Origin: Bacillus changyiensis
Lineage (GTDB): Bacteria; Bacillota; Bacilli; Bacillales; Bacillaceae
Length of the DNA stretch: 64,000 nt
Assembly (NCBI RefSeq): GCF_027706145.1
Contig: NZ_JAQFWW010000001.1
Coordinates: 124,001 to 188,000 of the forward strand
Direction: 5' to 3'
The notes below the pieces were generated by a model. That model was not told where the DNA came from, made no database searches, and saw only the letters and a list, made by a program, of their open reading frames with translations. A program made the translations under genes and the position numbers. Below are positions 46,798-56,682 of the stretch, piece after piece (the first letter of the stretch is position 1; each line of letters starts with the position of its first letter).

Positions 46798-48216
46798 ATG
46801 CAAAAAACAGAAGTAACGACAAAAGAGACGATCAAATATCGTTTTCCCCAAGATTTCTGGTGGGGTTCAGCAGCCTCTGCGACTCAAACAGAGGGTGCAG
46901 CAAATGAAGGTGGGAAAGGGAAAAATATTTGGGATTATTGGTACGAACAAGAACCAAACCGCTTTTTTAATGGAGTAGGTCCTGAAAAGACTTCGCGATT
47001 TTATGAGACCTATCAAGAAGACATTCGTCTTATGAAAGAGCTTGGACATAACTCATTCCGAATGTCCATCTCATGGTCAAGAATGTTTCCAGAAGGAAAA
47101 GGTGCATTAAATCAAGAAGGTGCTGATTTTTATAACAAAGTGATCGATGAAATGATCGCTGCTGGAATCGAACCTTTTGTCAACCTTTATCATTTTGATA
47201 TGCCGCTTGCTCTGCAGGAAATCGGTGGTTGGGAAAACCGTGAAGTTGTTGACCATTTTGTTTCATATGCAGAAACATGTTTCCGCTTGTTCGGTGACAG
47301 AGTGAAGAAATGGTTTACTCATAATGAACCAATTGTTCCGGTAGAAGGCGGATATTTATACAACTTTCATTATCCTGAAATTGTTGATTTCAGAAAAGCT
47401 GTCCAAGTCGCCTATCATGAATTGCTATCAAACGCGAAAGCGATCGAAGCTTATCGGAAGCTGGGCGGGGATGGTCAAATTGGTATTGTTTTAAATTTAA
47501 CACCATCTTATCCGCGCAGCCAGCATCCTCAGGATGTGAAAGCTTCAGAAATTGCTGATGCTTTCTTTAACAAATCTTTTCTTGATCCGGCTGTTAAAGG
47601 GGAATTTCCACCACTATTAGTTGATATTTTAAAAGAGTATGAATATCTTCCTAAAATGGAACAAGGTGATGTAGAGACGATTAAGAATAACACAGTTGAT
47701 TTAATTGGTGTTAACTATTATCAACCGAGACGCGTAAAAGCAAAAGAGTACCTGCCACATCCCGATGCACCTTTTATGCCTGAGCGCTTCTTTGACAACT
47801 ATGAAATGCCTGGCAGAAAAATGAACCGTCATCGTGGATGGGAGATCTATGAAAAGGGTATTTATGATATATTAATCAACCTTAAGGACAACTATGATAA
47901 TATTGAATGTTTCATTTCTGAAAACGGTATGGGAGTCGAAGGAGAAGAAAAATTCCGGGATGAAAACGGGATGATCCAAGATGATTATCGGATTGAGTTT
48001 ATTCGTGAACATTTAAAATGGGTGCACAAAGCCATGCAGGAAGGATCAAATGTAAAGGGCTATCACTTGTGGACTTTCATGGATAACTGGTCATGGACGA
48101 ACGCGTATAAAAACCGTTATGGCTTTGTTTCTGTTAACCTTGATCAAAACGCTGAGCGGACCATTAAAAAGAGCGGTTATTGGTTTAAAAGTGTTACAGA
48201 AAATAACGGTTTTTAA
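46798..48216 (+). CDS. 6-phospho-beta-glucosidase (GH1)
   Basis: A 472-residue cytoplasmic glycoside hydrolase family 1 enzyme that cleaves the phosphorylated disaccharide from the PTS. It has the N-terminal signature FWWGSAASATQTEGA (about 18-32), the acid/base glutamate in FTHNEP (about 178) and the nucleophile in ISENGMG (about 380). AAAAGGAG precedes the ATG, 24 bases after IIC. Last gene of the PTS operon, ended by a strong terminator. Confidence 0.93.
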   Translation: MQKTEVTTKETIKYRFPQDFWWGSAASATQTEGAANEGGKGKNIWDYWYEQEPNRFFNGVGPEKTSRFYETYQEDIRLMKELGHNSFRMSISWSRMFPEGKGALNQEGADFYNKVIDEMIAAGIEPFVNLYHFDMPLALQEIGGWENREVVDHFVSYAETCFRLFGDRVKKWFTHNEPIVPVEGGYLYNFHYPEIVDFRKAVQVAYHELLSNAKAIEAYRKLGGDGQIGIVLNLTPSYPRSQHPQDVKASEIADAFFNKSFLDPAVKGEFPPLLVDILKEYEYLPKMEQGDVETIKNNTVDLIGVNYYQPRRVKAKEYLPHPDAPFMPERFFDNYEMPGRKMNRHRGWEIYEKGIYDILINLKDNYDNIECFISENGMGVEGEEKFRDENGMIQDDYRIEFIREHLKWVHKAMQEGSNVKGYHLWTFMDNWSWTNAYKNRYGFVSVNLDQNAERTIKKSGYWFKSVTENNGF

Positions 48217-48257
48217 TATGAACATGTGCTAAGGATTTTAGAACCGAATGAACATGT

Positions 48258-48290
48258 AAAAAGATGGTCTTGTTTCGGCCATCTTTTTAT
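48258..48290 (+). terminator. Intrinsic terminator after the PTS operon
   Basis: AAAAAGATGGTC pairs with GGCCATCTTTTT (one G-U) around a 7-base loop. Confidence 0.85.
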
Positions 48291-48368
48291 TTCCTAATGG
48301 AAACCGATTATAATAATAATAAAGCCGTTTGTAATGAAAGAAGATCCTTAGTATTGGTGGTTAAAATA

Positions 48369-49082
48369 ATGAGAAAATATGAATTTATTTCAAATGAAAT
48401 AAGAAAAAGGATACGAGAAAAATACTATTCGGCAGATCAACCAATCCCCGATGAACTTTCTCTTGCAAAAGAATTTTCTTGCAGCAGAATGACGATGAAA
48501 AGGGCGCTCGATATTCTTGTTTCCGAAGGCATGCTGTATCGTAAACGGGGACATGGCACTTTCATTGTGAAGTCTTCTATACAAAATATTCCCGTTAGTG
48601 TAACAGACAAGGAAAATCTGGGGCTTACAAAGCTCCTTGTCGGCAAACAGATTGAAAGTAACATCATCAAGTTTGATGTTGAATTTCCGACAGACCAAGT
48701 AGCAAAACAATTATCAATCGAAAAGCGCGTTCCAGTATATCATATTATCCGACTGCGAAAAGTTGAGGATGAACCATATGTTATTGAAGAAACGTATATG
48801 CCTTCTAATCTCATTTCGGAATTGACTGAAGATGTTTTGCACGATTCAATCTATCGGCATATTACCGAAACCTTAAACCTCAAAATTGCGGGTTCACACC
48901 GAAAGATCAGAGCGGCTAAGTCGTCAGATTTGGATCAAAAATATTTGGAGTGTGCAGATGATGATCCAGTGCTTGAAGTTGAACAGATCGCTTTTTTAAA
49001 CACTGGCGAACCTTTTGAATATTCGTTTGCTAGACACCGTTATGACAAGTTCGAGTTTTCCAGTGTTCATATTCGAAAGTAG
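48369..49082 (+). CDS. GntR/HutC family transcriptional regulator
   Basis: A 237-residue repressor with an N-terminal winged helix-turn-helix (about 1-70, with DELSLAKEFSCSRMTMKRAL) and a C-terminal UTRA effector domain (about 90-237, with YHIIRLRKVEDEPYVIEETY). UTRA regulators of this kind sense phosphosugars. Its place right after the PTS/6-phospho-beta-glucosidase operon makes control of that operon likely. ATG 48369 follows a TTGGTGG site; the longer frame from 48264 begins inside the terminator stem and is rejected. Confidence 0.88.
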   Translation: MRKYEFISNEIRKRIREKYYSADQPIPDELSLAKEFSCSRMTMKRALDILVSEGMLYRKRGHGTFIVKSSIQNIPVSVTDKENLGLTKLLVGKQIESNIIKFDVEFPTDQVAKQLSIEKRVPVYHIIRLRKVEDEPYVIEETYMPSNLISELTEDVLHDSIYRHITETLNLKIAGSHRKIRAAKSSDLDQKYLECADDDPVLEVEQIAFLNTGEPFEYSFARHRYDKFEFSSVHIRK

Positions 49083-49103
49083 CAATTTATTTTAAAAATG
49101 AAG

Positions 49104-49134
49104 CCAGTGGAGAACATCATGTCCACTGGTTTTC
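49104..49134 (+). terminator. Intrinsic terminator after the GntR gene
   Basis: CCAGTGGA pairs with TCCACTGG around a 10-base loop, followed by TTTTCAT. Confidence 0.75.
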
Positions 49135-49295
49135 ATATTGTCTTTCTCGTTTCGCTATTAAGAAAGCGCATACAAATAGAGAGTCTTACATATGATTGAC
49201 TAAACAGTTGGAAATGAGAGAATTTATTGACAAATCAGACATATTTTATGGTAGGATAGAATTGTTATTTTGTACAACAATGGGGGGGTAAATGA

Positions 49296-50276
49296 ATGAA
49301 TAAATGGAAAGGCAAAATGATGATTGTCATGATGCTTGGTCTTGTCATGGGGATGGCAGCCTGCGGAGGCAATCAGGCATCAAAGGATGGTAAAGACGCC
49401 AAAGGTTCTGGTAGTTACAGCCTGCTTACAGGTGGAACTGGTGGTACATATTATCCTCTTGGTGGTCAGTTTGCAAAGCTTTGGGAAGAAGCAACAGGTG
49501 ACAAATTTACAACTCAAACAACTGGAGCTTCCGCTGAAAATATGGCGACTCTGCAAAAAGGAGAAGCTGAAGTTGCATTTTCTCAAACCGATATTGCAAC
49601 TTATGCAATAGAAGGAAAAGAGATGTTTAAAGATAAAATCGATGGGATTAAAGCGATCGCCGCCTTATATCCTGAAACTGTACAGGTTGTGACAACAGAA
49701 AAAAGTGGGATCAATTCGATTGAAGATTTAAAAGGTAAAACCGTTTCTGTCGGTGCAGCTGGATCAGGGGTTAATATCAATGCAAAGCAAATTTTGGAGG
49801 TTTATGGACTGTCATTCGAAGATATCAAACCACAAAATCTTTCATTTGAAGAATCAACTGATGGTATTCAGTCCGGTGCCATTGATGCTGCCTTTATTAC
49901 AGCAGGAACCCCAACAGGTGCTGTTGAAGGACTATCTGCCCAAAATGATATTAAAATTTTAAATATTGAAAAAGATAAACAGAAAAAATTGATGGATCAA
50001 TATCCATTCTATGCGTCTGATACGATAAAAAGCGGCACTTACGGGATCAAAGAGGATGTCAGCACAGTGGCTGTTAAAGCGATGCTTGTTGCGTCTGATA
50101 AACTGGATGAAAAGACCGTTTATAAAATGACAAAAGCGTTGTTTGAGGCAGGGAAAATCAATCATGCAAAAGGCAAGTTTATTAAAGCTAAAACAGCACT
50201 TGAAGGGTTAGGAAGTATCGATATTCATCCTGGAGCAGCCAAATATTATAAAGAAAAAGGAATTGAAAAATCTTAA
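49296..50276 (+). CDS. TAXI-family TRAP transporter solute-binding lipoprotein
   Basis: A 326-residue lipoprotein. The signal peptide ends in the lipobox MAAC (Cys about residue 23). The TAXI signature follows: SLLTGGTGGTYYPLGGQFAK (about 43-62), then a type II binding-protein fold. TAXI proteins feed dicarboxylates or amino acids such as glutamate to TRAP permeases; the ligand is unknown here. TTGACA (49227-49232) with a 19-base spacer to TAGGAT may be the promoter. GGGGGGG precedes the ATG. Confidence 0.9.
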   Translation: MNKWKGKMMIVMMLGLVMGMAACGGNQASKDGKDAKGSGSYSLLTGGTGGTYYPLGGQFAKLWEEATGDKFTTQTTGASAENMATLQKGEAEVAFSQTDIATYAIEGKEMFKDKIDGIKAIAALYPETVQVVTTEKSGINSIEDLKGKTVSVGAAGSGVNINAKQILEVYGLSFEDIKPQNLSFEESTDGIQSGAIDAAFITAGTPTGAVEGLSAQNDIKILNIEKDKQKKLMDQYPFYASDTIKSGTYGIKEDVSTVAVKAMLVASDKLDEKTVYKMTKALFEAGKINHAKGKFIKAKTALEGLGSIDIHPGAAKYYKEKGIEKS

Positions 50277-50348
50277 AACGACGAATGGATAGACTGTAGC
50301 ACTGACCTCAGTCTATCGTTTTTTCTGTTCGTCAGGGGATACCAAAAA

Positions 50349-50867
50349 ATGAAGAAATATAGATTAATCATCATGGTGTGTTTTTTAGTTGCGATTTTGA
50401 CACTGCTTTTCTTATGTCTGATTCCATCTCAAAAGTCCGTTGTATTTACGAAAGAAGATAGCGGTGAGATCGTGGCATATCTTCCTCTTCAGGAGGAGCA
50501 ATCGTTTGAGATCATTTATACGCATTCGATCCATAAAACAAAAGTGATAGAAACGTATGTTTGTAAACAACAGAAGCTAAAACAGATTGCTTTGACCTAT
50601 CATGATCCAGCTGTCGGAATGCCTGCCAATGCCGAACCTGGAGAAAAGCTTGTGATAAAGGATGGCATATATACGATTTCCAATATGAAGCGAACCTTTC
50701 CGTTCATCGACATGCGGATCGGAAGGGTGAGGGCAAATCATCGAATCGGATACGTTGGCAAGGTATATCAATTAAAACGCTTTATTCGTCCAGGCTCATG
50801 GGTAAGGATGTCTGTTCAACATTTGAATAAGGTACAACAGTTGAAAGGAGTGAAGATCAATGGCTGA
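50349..50867 (+). CDS. DUF1850 membrane-anchored protein of the TRAP operon
   Basis: A 172-residue protein with one N-terminal membrane segment (about 6-25) and an extracytoplasmic domain containing IIYTHSIHKTKVIETY (about 58-73), typical of DUF1850. Such proteins occur between TAXI binding proteins and fused TRAP permeases, though their role is not defined. It overlaps the permease gene by 8 bases, suggesting coupled translation. Confidence 0.82.
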   Translation: MKKYRLIIMVCFLVAILTLLFLCLIPSQKSVVFTKEDSGEIVAYLPLQEEQSFEIIYTHSIHKTKVIETYVCKQQKLKQIALTYHDPAVGMPANAEPGEKLVIKDGIYTISNMKRTFPFIDMRIGRVRANHRIGYVGKVYQLKRFIRPGSWVRMSVQHLNKVQQLKGVKING

Positions 50868-52833
50868 CCAAAAGGAACGTGAAAGGTCGCTTTCTGAAAC
50901 GGAACAACAAAAACTTTTGGAAAAATACGATCCTGAGGCAGGGACGAGAAAACTGGCAGGATTAGCCGGGATTGTTGCCTTTTTCGGTCTCCTTGGCTTT
51001 TCATTGTTTCAATTATATACAGCCATTTTTGGCGTTTTTCCAGCTCAAATTCAAAGGTCCGTTCATTTAGGATTTGCCCTCGGTCTCATCTTTTTATTAT
51101 TTCCAGCGAGAAAAAACATTCGTCAGACAGGCAAATTTAAAATCGCTTGGTATGATGGCTTACTAGCTATTTTAGGTGCGGGTGTCGGTGTTTATTGGGT
51201 TATCAATTATAAAACAATTGTCACTGGGATTGGTTTGATTACAACAACTGATTTTTATGTCGGGTTGCTGGCGATTTTCTTAGTACTTGAAGCGACAAGA
51301 AGGGCTGTTGGTTTACCAATTATGATCATCGCCGGTTTGTTTCTTCTCTATGGCCTTTACGGTTCATATTTACCAGGATTTTTGTCGCATAATGGATTAA
51401 CGCTGGAAAGGCTCGTTCAGACCATGTATTTTACAACTGAAGGAATCTTGGGAACACCGCTTGCTGTTTCTTCGACGTTCATTTTTTTATTTATCTTATT
51501 CGGCGCTTTCCTCGTGAAAACCGGTGTCGGTCAATATTTTAATGATCTTGCTGTTGCCATTGCCGGGAGAAGTACGGGTGGTCCTGCTAAAGTGGCAATA
51601 TTCTCGAGCGCGCTTCAGGGAACAATTAGCGGTAGTTCTGTTGCTAATGTTGTCACATCAGGGTCTTTTACAATTCCAATGATGAAGAAGTTGGGATATA
51701 AAAAGGAATTTGCCGGTGCGGTTGAAGCGTCTGCATCGACCGGTGGTCAGCTGATGCCGCCAATTATGGGTGCTGCCGCTTTTTTAATGGTGGAATTTAT
51801 CGGTGGAATCACATATTGGGATATCGCAAAAGCGGCAGCGATTCCGGCCATTCTTTATTTCACAGGCGTTTGGATTATGACACATTTTGAAGCGAAACGG
51901 GTCGGTTTGCGTGGGTTAACAAAAGAAGAGATGCCAAACCGGATTGAAGTGTTTAAAAAGATTTATCTTTTGATTCCTATTGTGTCAGTCGTCATTTTGT
52001 TAATGTCCGGGATTACTGTCATGCATGCTGCTCTATATTCGATTGTTCTAGCGGTGATTGTCGGTTTTTTTAACAGAGGCTCAGGAATGGGTCTGAAAGA
52101 AATCGTAATGGCGCTGACGGACGGGGCGAGAATGGCGCTTTCAGTTGCGGCTGCAACAGCTGCTGCTGGAATTATCGTTGGAGTAGTCACAAAGACAGGC
52201 CTGGGTCTCAAACTGGCCAATGGGCTGTTAGACTTGGCTGGAGGCGCATTATTACCATCGCTTTTTTTGACGATGATCGCAGCTTTAATCCTTGGTATGG
52301 GTTCGCCGACAACAGCAAATTATGTCATCACATCGACGATTGCTGCACCAGCTCTTATGTTATTGAATGTTCCTGATTTGTCAGCTCACTTGTTTGTTTT
52401 TTATTTCGGGATCGTTGCCGATATTACACCGCCTGTGGCATTGGCTGCTTTTGCGGCTGCAGGAGTGGCAGGGGGAGAGCCGATCAGAACGGGGATCAAT
52501 TCTGCTAAGCTTGCTATTGCCGCTTTTATCATCCCATATATTTTCGTTTTATCTCCAGAGTTATTAATGATCAATGCTCAGTGGTATGAAATCATCTGGG
52601 TGATCTTTACGGCATTGTCAGGCATGATTGCCATCGGAGCGGGAATGATCGGATTCTGGATGAGAAAAGTGTTGTGGTTTGAACGAATATTGGCACTTCT
52701 TAGTGGCTTGTTGCTGATTTATCCTGAGGGGTATACGGATCTGATTGGGCTTGGTCTGTTTGTGCTTCTCTTTATTCTTCAGTTGATTTGGAAGCGAGAT
52801 AAAAACCGTCCCTTAACGACTTTAAATGCTTAA
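50860..52833 (+). CDS. TRAP transporter permease, fused 4TM/12TM subunits
   Basis: A 657-residue integral membrane protein in which the small (DctQ-like, four segments, first about 200 residues) and large (DctM-like) TRAP subunits are fused, as is usual for TAXI systems. The conserved region IFSSALQGTISGSSVANVVT with SGSFTIPMMKKLGY (about 245-280) is diagnostic. It uses an ion gradient, normally Na+ or H+. AAAGGAG precedes the ATG inside the DUF1850 gene. Confidence 0.92.
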   Translation: MADQKERERSLSETEQQKLLEKYDPEAGTRKLAGLAGIVAFFGLLGFSLFQLYTAIFGVFPAQIQRSVHLGFALGLIFLLFPARKNIRQTGKFKIAWYDGLLAILGAGVGVYWVINYKTIVTGIGLITTTDFYVGLLAIFLVLEATRRAVGLPIMIIAGLFLLYGLYGSYLPGFLSHNGLTLERLVQTMYFTTEGILGTPLAVSSTFIFLFILFGAFLVKTGVGQYFNDLAVAIAGRSTGGPAKVAIFSSALQGTISGSSVANVVTSGSFTIPMMKKLGYKKEFAGAVEASASTGGQLMPPIMGAAAFLMVEFIGGITYWDIAKAAAIPAILYFTGVWIMTHFEAKRVGLRGLTKEEMPNRIEVFKKIYLLIPIVSVVILLMSGITVMHAALYSIVLAVIVGFFNRGSGMGLKEIVMALTDGARMALSVAAATAAAGIIVGVVTKTGLGLKLANGLLDLAGGALLPSLFLTMIAALILGMGSPTTANYVITSTIAAPALMLLNVPDLSAHLFVFYFGIVADITPPVALAAFAAAGVAGGEPIRTGINSAKLAIAAFIIPYIFVLSPELLMINAQWYEIIWVIFTALSGMIAIGAGMIGFWMRKVLWFERILALLSGLLLIYPEGYTDLIGLGLFVLLFILQLIWKRDKNRPLTTLNA

Positions 52834-52840
52834 AGAACAA

Positions 52841-52872
52841 CAGCCTTCAAAGAACTGAATCTTTGAAGGCTG
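52841..52872. terminator. Bidirectional terminator between the TRAP operon and zwf
   Basis: CAGCCTTCAAAGA pairs perfectly with TCTTTGAAGGCTG around a 6-base loop between converging genes. Confidence 0.8.
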
Positions 52873-52887
52873 ATTTCTGTATGTTCG

Positions 52888-54363
52888 TTAGATTGGCCAC
52901 CAATGAAACCCGTCTCTGCCAAGAAGTTCGTCAGAAGCTTTCGGCCCCATAGATCCAGCTTTATAGTTTGGTGACAATGTTTTATTGTTTTCCCAGTATT
53001 GCGAGATCACATCAACAAAGTTCCAAGAAAGGGCAACTTCATCCCAGTGGGCAAAGTTTGTCGCATCTCCATGTAAACAGTCGAGAATTAATTTTTCGTA
53101 AGCCTCTGGTGTATTGATGCCATCTTCACAGTTATGACAGTAATCAAGTTTGATCGGCTCAGCAAATGTACTACCGCCAAGTTTTCTTGCGTTTAAATGA
53201 AGTGTGATCCCTTCATCAGGTTGGATATGGATCACCAATAAATTAGGATGCATGGTCTCGCCATTTCCATAGTATAAGTTCATTGGAATATCCTTAAATT
53301 GAACAACAATTTGTGTTGATTTTTTCTTCATTCGTTTTCCTGTTCGAATATAGAATGGAACTCCAGCCCAGCGGAAGTTATCAATCAGTAGCTTTCCAGC
53401 GACAAATGTTTCAGTATTGGAATCTTCCGCAACATTTTGTTCATCTCGATAGGCTTTCACTTGATGTTCATCGATCATTCCGGCATCGTATTGGCCGCGA
53501 ACAAAAAATTGTTCAATCTGATCTGTTTGAATAGGGCGAAGCGCTCTAAGCACTTTTACTTTTTCACTTCGGATTTCCTCAGTGTTCAGTTTAATTGGTG
53601 GTTCCATCGCAAGCAATGCCACCATTTGGAGAATATGGTTTTGAACCATATCCCTGAGCGCCCCTGATTTTTCATAGTATCTTGCACGGTCTTCAACACC
53701 TAAATCTTCACTTGATGTGATTTGGATGTTTGAGATGTATCGGTTTGTCCAAAGCGGTTCAAAAATCGCATTGGCAAAGCGAATGACCTCAATATTTTGG
53801 ACCATTTGTTTTCCTAAGTAGTGGTCAATCCGATAAATTTGATCTTCAGTAAAGGCTTCGCGAATCTCTTGGTTCAATGCTTTTGCACTTGCTAAATCAT
53901 GACCGAACGGTTTTTCAATGACAAGTCTTGACCAGCCATTTGTCGAAGTGACACCTTCTGATTTTAAAAACTTAGCAATTGTTCCAAAAAACTCGGGAGC
54001 CATTGCCAAATAAAACATCCGGTTATTCGGAATTTGATATGTACTTTCAAGCTGCTCGATGAGTTCATTTAAATCACGATACGAATCTGAGCAGGTAACA
54101 TCAAATGGGTGGTAGTAAAAGTGAGATGTGAATTCTTTTACATCCTTCTTATATTCAAACTTTGCAATTGAATTTTGTACAGTATCGCGAAGATCCTCAT
54201 TTGTCCATGGTCTTCTTCCCACCCCGACAACAGCAAAGTCATCGCCAATTTGACCATTTTCGAATAGTCTATGGATGGATGGGTAAAGTTTCCGTTTTGC
54301 TAAATCACCTGTTGCGCCAAAAATAACAATTACTGCTTTTGGTTCAATTTGTTCTTTTCTCAA
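52888..54363 (-). CDS. zwf: Glucose-6-phosphate 1-dehydrogenase
   Basis: A 491-residue entry enzyme of the oxidative pentose phosphate pathway. The NADP loop is VIFGATGDLAKRKLYP (about 13-28). The substrate and catalytic motif is YRIDHYLGKQMVQN (about 177-190), and the C-terminal domain shows the usual GSMGPKASDELL. The start is TTG (MRKEQIEP) with AGTGAGG about 9 bases upstream. It makes NADPH and 6-phosphogluconolactone; GndA acts later in the pathway. Confidence 0.95.
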   Translation of the reverse strand: MRKEQIEPKAVIVIFGATGDLAKRKLYPSIHRLFENGQIGDDFAVVGVGRRPWTNEDLRDTVQNSIAKFEYKKDVKEFTSHFYYHPFDVTCSDSYRDLNELIEQLESTYQIPNNRMFYLAMAPEFFGTIAKFLKSEGVTSTNGWSRLVIEKPFGHDLASAKALNQEIREAFTEDQIYRIDHYLGKQMVQNIEVIRFANAIFEPLWTNRYISNIQITSSEDLGVEDRARYYEKSGALRDMVQNHILQMVALLAMEPPIKLNTEEIRSEKVKVLRALRPIQTDQIEQFFVRGQYDAGMIDEHQVKAYRDEQNVAEDSNTETFVAGKLLIDNFRWAGVPFYIRTGKRMKKKSTQIVVQFKDIPMNLYYGNGETMHPNLLVIHIQPDEGITLHLNARKLGGSTFAEPIKLDYCHNCEDGINTPEAYEKLILDCLHGDATNFAHWDEVALSWNFVDVISQYWENNKTLSPNYKAGSMGPKASDELLGRDGFHWWPI

Positions 54364-54538
54364 CTAGACGTACCTCACTTTATTCGAAGCATAAGTATAT
54401 TTCCTTCATTTTAAAGCTAATAGTTCTTTAAAGCAAACATTTGAGATTAAAAAAAATGAAGGATCAGGCTTGTATTTCTTTTTTTTCAGACTTCATGTAT
54501 CTTAATAAGGGGTAGTTTATGTTACAGGAGGGAGATAC

Positions 54539-55465
54539 TTGGAATTATTATTTTTAGGAACGGGGGCAGGCATTCCAGCAAAAACAAGGAATGTCACATC
54601 TGTTGCACTAAAACTTTTAGAAGAAAGACGGTCTGTTTGGCTGTTTGATTGCGGAGAAGCTACACAACATCAAATTTTACATACATCTATTAAGCCGAGA
54701 AAAATTGACAAGATTTTTATCACCCATCTACATGGTGATCATATTTATGGTCTACCAGGGTTGATTAGCAGTCGTTCTTTTCAAGGTGGGGAGAACTGTT
54801 TGACGATTTATGGGCCAAAAGGAATTAAAAAGTATCTTGAAACAGTGCTTGAGACAACAGGAACACATCTAACCTATCCTTTAATCATTGAAGAGATTGA
54901 AGAAGGCACAGTTTTTGAAGATGATCAGTTTATCGTGACAGCCAAAAGTGTTGAACACGGGATTCCAGCCTTTGGTTATCGGATCAAAGAAAAAGATATA
55001 CCTGGAGCACTCGAAGCTGATAAATTGAAAGAAATTGGGATTTCTCCTGGACCAGTTTATCAAAAATTAAAGAACGGTGAAGTCGTAACATTGGATGATG
55101 GGCGTGTCATCAAAGGTTCAGATTTTATTGGACCTCCCAAAAAAGGGCGGATCATCGCCATTTCCGGAGATACGAAACAGTGTAAGAGTGTAAGAGAGCT
55201 GGCAGTGGATGCTGATGTTCTCGTCCATGAAGCAACATTCGCTAAAGGTGATCGGGAGTTTGCAGGTGACTATTTTCACAGTACGACAGAACAAGCAGCT
55301 GAAACAGCAAAACAAGCCGGAGCCAAAAACCTCATCTTAACCCATATTAGTGCAAGGTATCAAGGTGACATTGCAACTGAATTAGTAAATGAAGCAAAAG
55401 AGGTCTTTGCAAACAGTACGGTTGCCTTTGATTTTTATGAATTTGAAGTCAAACGAAGATCATGA
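54539..55465 (+). CDS. rnz: Ribonuclease Z
   Basis: A 308-residue metallo-beta-lactamase-fold endonuclease that cleaves tRNA precursors lacking CCA at their 3' end. The zinc-binding HxHxDH motif is in [15 protein letters not shown] (about 61-75), [12 protein letters not shown] lies near the N terminus and ILTHISARY is the C-terminal histidine motif. TTG is the start (MELLFLGTG) with CAGGAGGGAG upstream. It is divergent from zwf, as in B. subtilis. Confidence 0.95.
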   Translation: MELLFLGTGAGIPAKTRNVTSVALKLLEERRSVWLFDCGEATQHQILHTSIKPRKIDKIFITHLHGDHIYGLPGLISSRSFQGGENCLTIYGPKGIKKYLETVLETTGTHLTYPLIIEEIEEGTVFEDDQFIVTAKSVEHGIPAFGYRIKEKDIPGALEADKLKEIGISPGPVYQKLKNGEVVTLDDGRVIKGSDFIGPPKKGRIIAISGDTKQCKSVRELAVDADVLVHEATFAKGDREFAGDYFHSTTEQAAETAKQAGAKNLILTHISARYQGDIATELVNEAKEVFANSTVAFDFYEFEVKRRS

Positions 55466-55571
55466 TCATGTGGCGGGGCTGTCCAGTAAGTCGATTTTGA
55501 TGATTTGGACGCCCTGTTCACGTCTAACAAATGCTAATATGTCAGCACTCTTGAAGCATAGCTTTTAACAA

Positions 55572-55622
55572 TTGACTTTTGTTCAGGAGATTTTGTATAA
55601 TAAAACGTAATTATTACGTTTT
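55572..55622 (+). promoter_or_regulatory. rpmG promoter with a perfect Zur-box palindrome
   Basis: TTGACT (55572-55577), 18 bases, TATAAT (55596-55601). Immediately after it, 55602-55622 is a perfect 10-1-10 palindrome, AAAACGTAAT-T-ATTACGTTTT, matching the Bacillus Zur box core (CGTAATNATTACG). Zinc-bound Zur would block transcription at the start site. Confidence 0.85.
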
Positions 55623-55636
55623 GAAGGAGGGATAGC

Positions 55637-55786
55637 ATGAGAGTAAATATCACACTGGCATGTACTGAAACAGGAGACCGCAACTATATTACGACAAAAA
55701 ATAAGCGGACAACTCCAGATCGTCTTGAATTGAAAAAGTATTCTCCACGTTTGAAAAAATATACCCTTCATCGTGAAACAAAGTAG
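55637..55786 (+). CDS. rpmG: Ribosomal protein L33, zinc-independent (C-minus) paralogue
   Basis: A 49-residue L33 recognisable by [35 protein letters not shown] and the end KYTLHRETK. The two CxxC zinc-binding pairs of ordinary L33 are lost: only one Cys remains (ACTETG) and the second pair reads SPRL. Such C-minus L33 proteins replace the zinc form when zinc is scarce, releasing zinc from ribosomes. The upstream Zur box fits that role (rpmGC-like in B. subtilis terms). GAAGGAGGG precedes the ATG. Single-gene unit with a strong terminator. Confidence 0.9.
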   Translation: MRVNITLACTETGDRNYITTKNKRTTPDRLELKKYSPRLKKYTLHRETK

Positions 55787-55796
55787 AAAAACGAAG

Positions 55797-55826
55797 AAAC
55801 CAGCAGTCTTTTTAGACTGCTGGTTT
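55797..55826. terminator. Bidirectional terminator between rpmG and yqjL
   Basis: AAACCAGCAGTCT pairs perfectly with AGACTGCTGGTTT around TTTT; T-runs are present on both strands. Confidence 0.9.
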
Positions 55827-56603
55827 TTAGTTCGCGGTTTGATAAATATAGTGATGCTGCTGTGCCGCATACCAGACATCAAAAATGGCAAGCTGTACAA
55901 TATGTGGTTCATCAAAGTGAATCATATGTGAGCTGTTTTTCGCTTCTATCCAGCCGCTTTGGTGTGAAAGAGACAGCAGTCTGTTGTGAAGTTTTAGCCA
56001 TTCTTGATGAGCTTTTCTCAAATTCGCCTTTTGATTTCCGGATGAGATGATCAGTAATGGAGTTGAACCTAAGTGTTTTTGCTTCTGTTTTAACATGTAC
56101 AGACTTTGTTGAAATAGCTTGTGGGAAGTTTCAAGGGAGAACTGTTTGAAATAGTCTTCCTGTGCTTCTTTTGGCAAGTGCGGCAACACTTTTTCTTCCT
56201 GTTCTTCACAAGCTGGATCAAGCAGAACGAGACCGATAATATCATCGCTGTAAAGGCTAGCAAATAGTCTTGCGATAATTGCACCGAAGGAATGAGCAAC
56301 AATAATATAGGGCGGTTTTACTTTTCCTACATGGAGAAGCGCTTTTAAATCTTTCACCATTTGGTCAGCCGTTCTTATTTTGTTGCTGGTTTGGCTGTTT
56401 CCTAGACCTGCACGGTCATAAACAAAAAGACCGAGATCTTCATCTATATCATGTAAAATGGGCTCCCATGTTTCTGAGGAAGTAGCATAACCTGCTTCAA
56501 AAATAATAGTAGCGTTTTTTTTCCCTTTCCGATGCTTTGTATAAAATGTACAACCGTCAACTGTATAGGTCTGCTCTGTTAAACCTTGATTCATGGAGGT
56601 CAT
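55827..56603 (-). CDS. yqjL: Alpha/beta hydrolase YqjL
   Basis: A 258-residue alpha/beta hydrolase. Oxyanion-side IIFEAGYATSSETWEP (about 33-48), VYDRAGLGNSQ, the nucleophile elbow AHSFGA (Ser about 104) and the acid/His end SSHMIHFDEP are visible. It is cytoplasmic, with no signal peptide. The B. subtilis gene at this position, yqjL, has been linked to paraquat resistance; the substrate is unknown. AGAGAGGATGACCTCC precedes the start, giving a serviceable ribosome binding site. Confidence 0.85.
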   Translation of the reverse strand: MTSMNQGLTEQTYTVDGCTFYTKHRKGKKNATIIFEAGYATSSETWEPILHDIDEDLGLFVYDRAGLGNSQTSNKIRTADQMVKDLKALLHVGKVKPPYIIVAHSFGAIIARLFASLYSDDIIGLVLLDPACEEQEEKVLPHLPKEAQEDYFKQFSLETSHKLFQQSLYMLKQKQKHLGSTPLLIISSGNQKANLRKAHQEWLKLHNRLLSLSHQSGWIEAKNSSHMIHFDEPHIVQLAIFDVWYAAQQHHYIYQTAN

Positions 56604-56682
56604 CCTCTCTTTATAAATGTTGTTCTATTACGAATGACGCATGAACAAGGTTGATCGTTTCTAAAGAGGGAAATTTTTTTGA

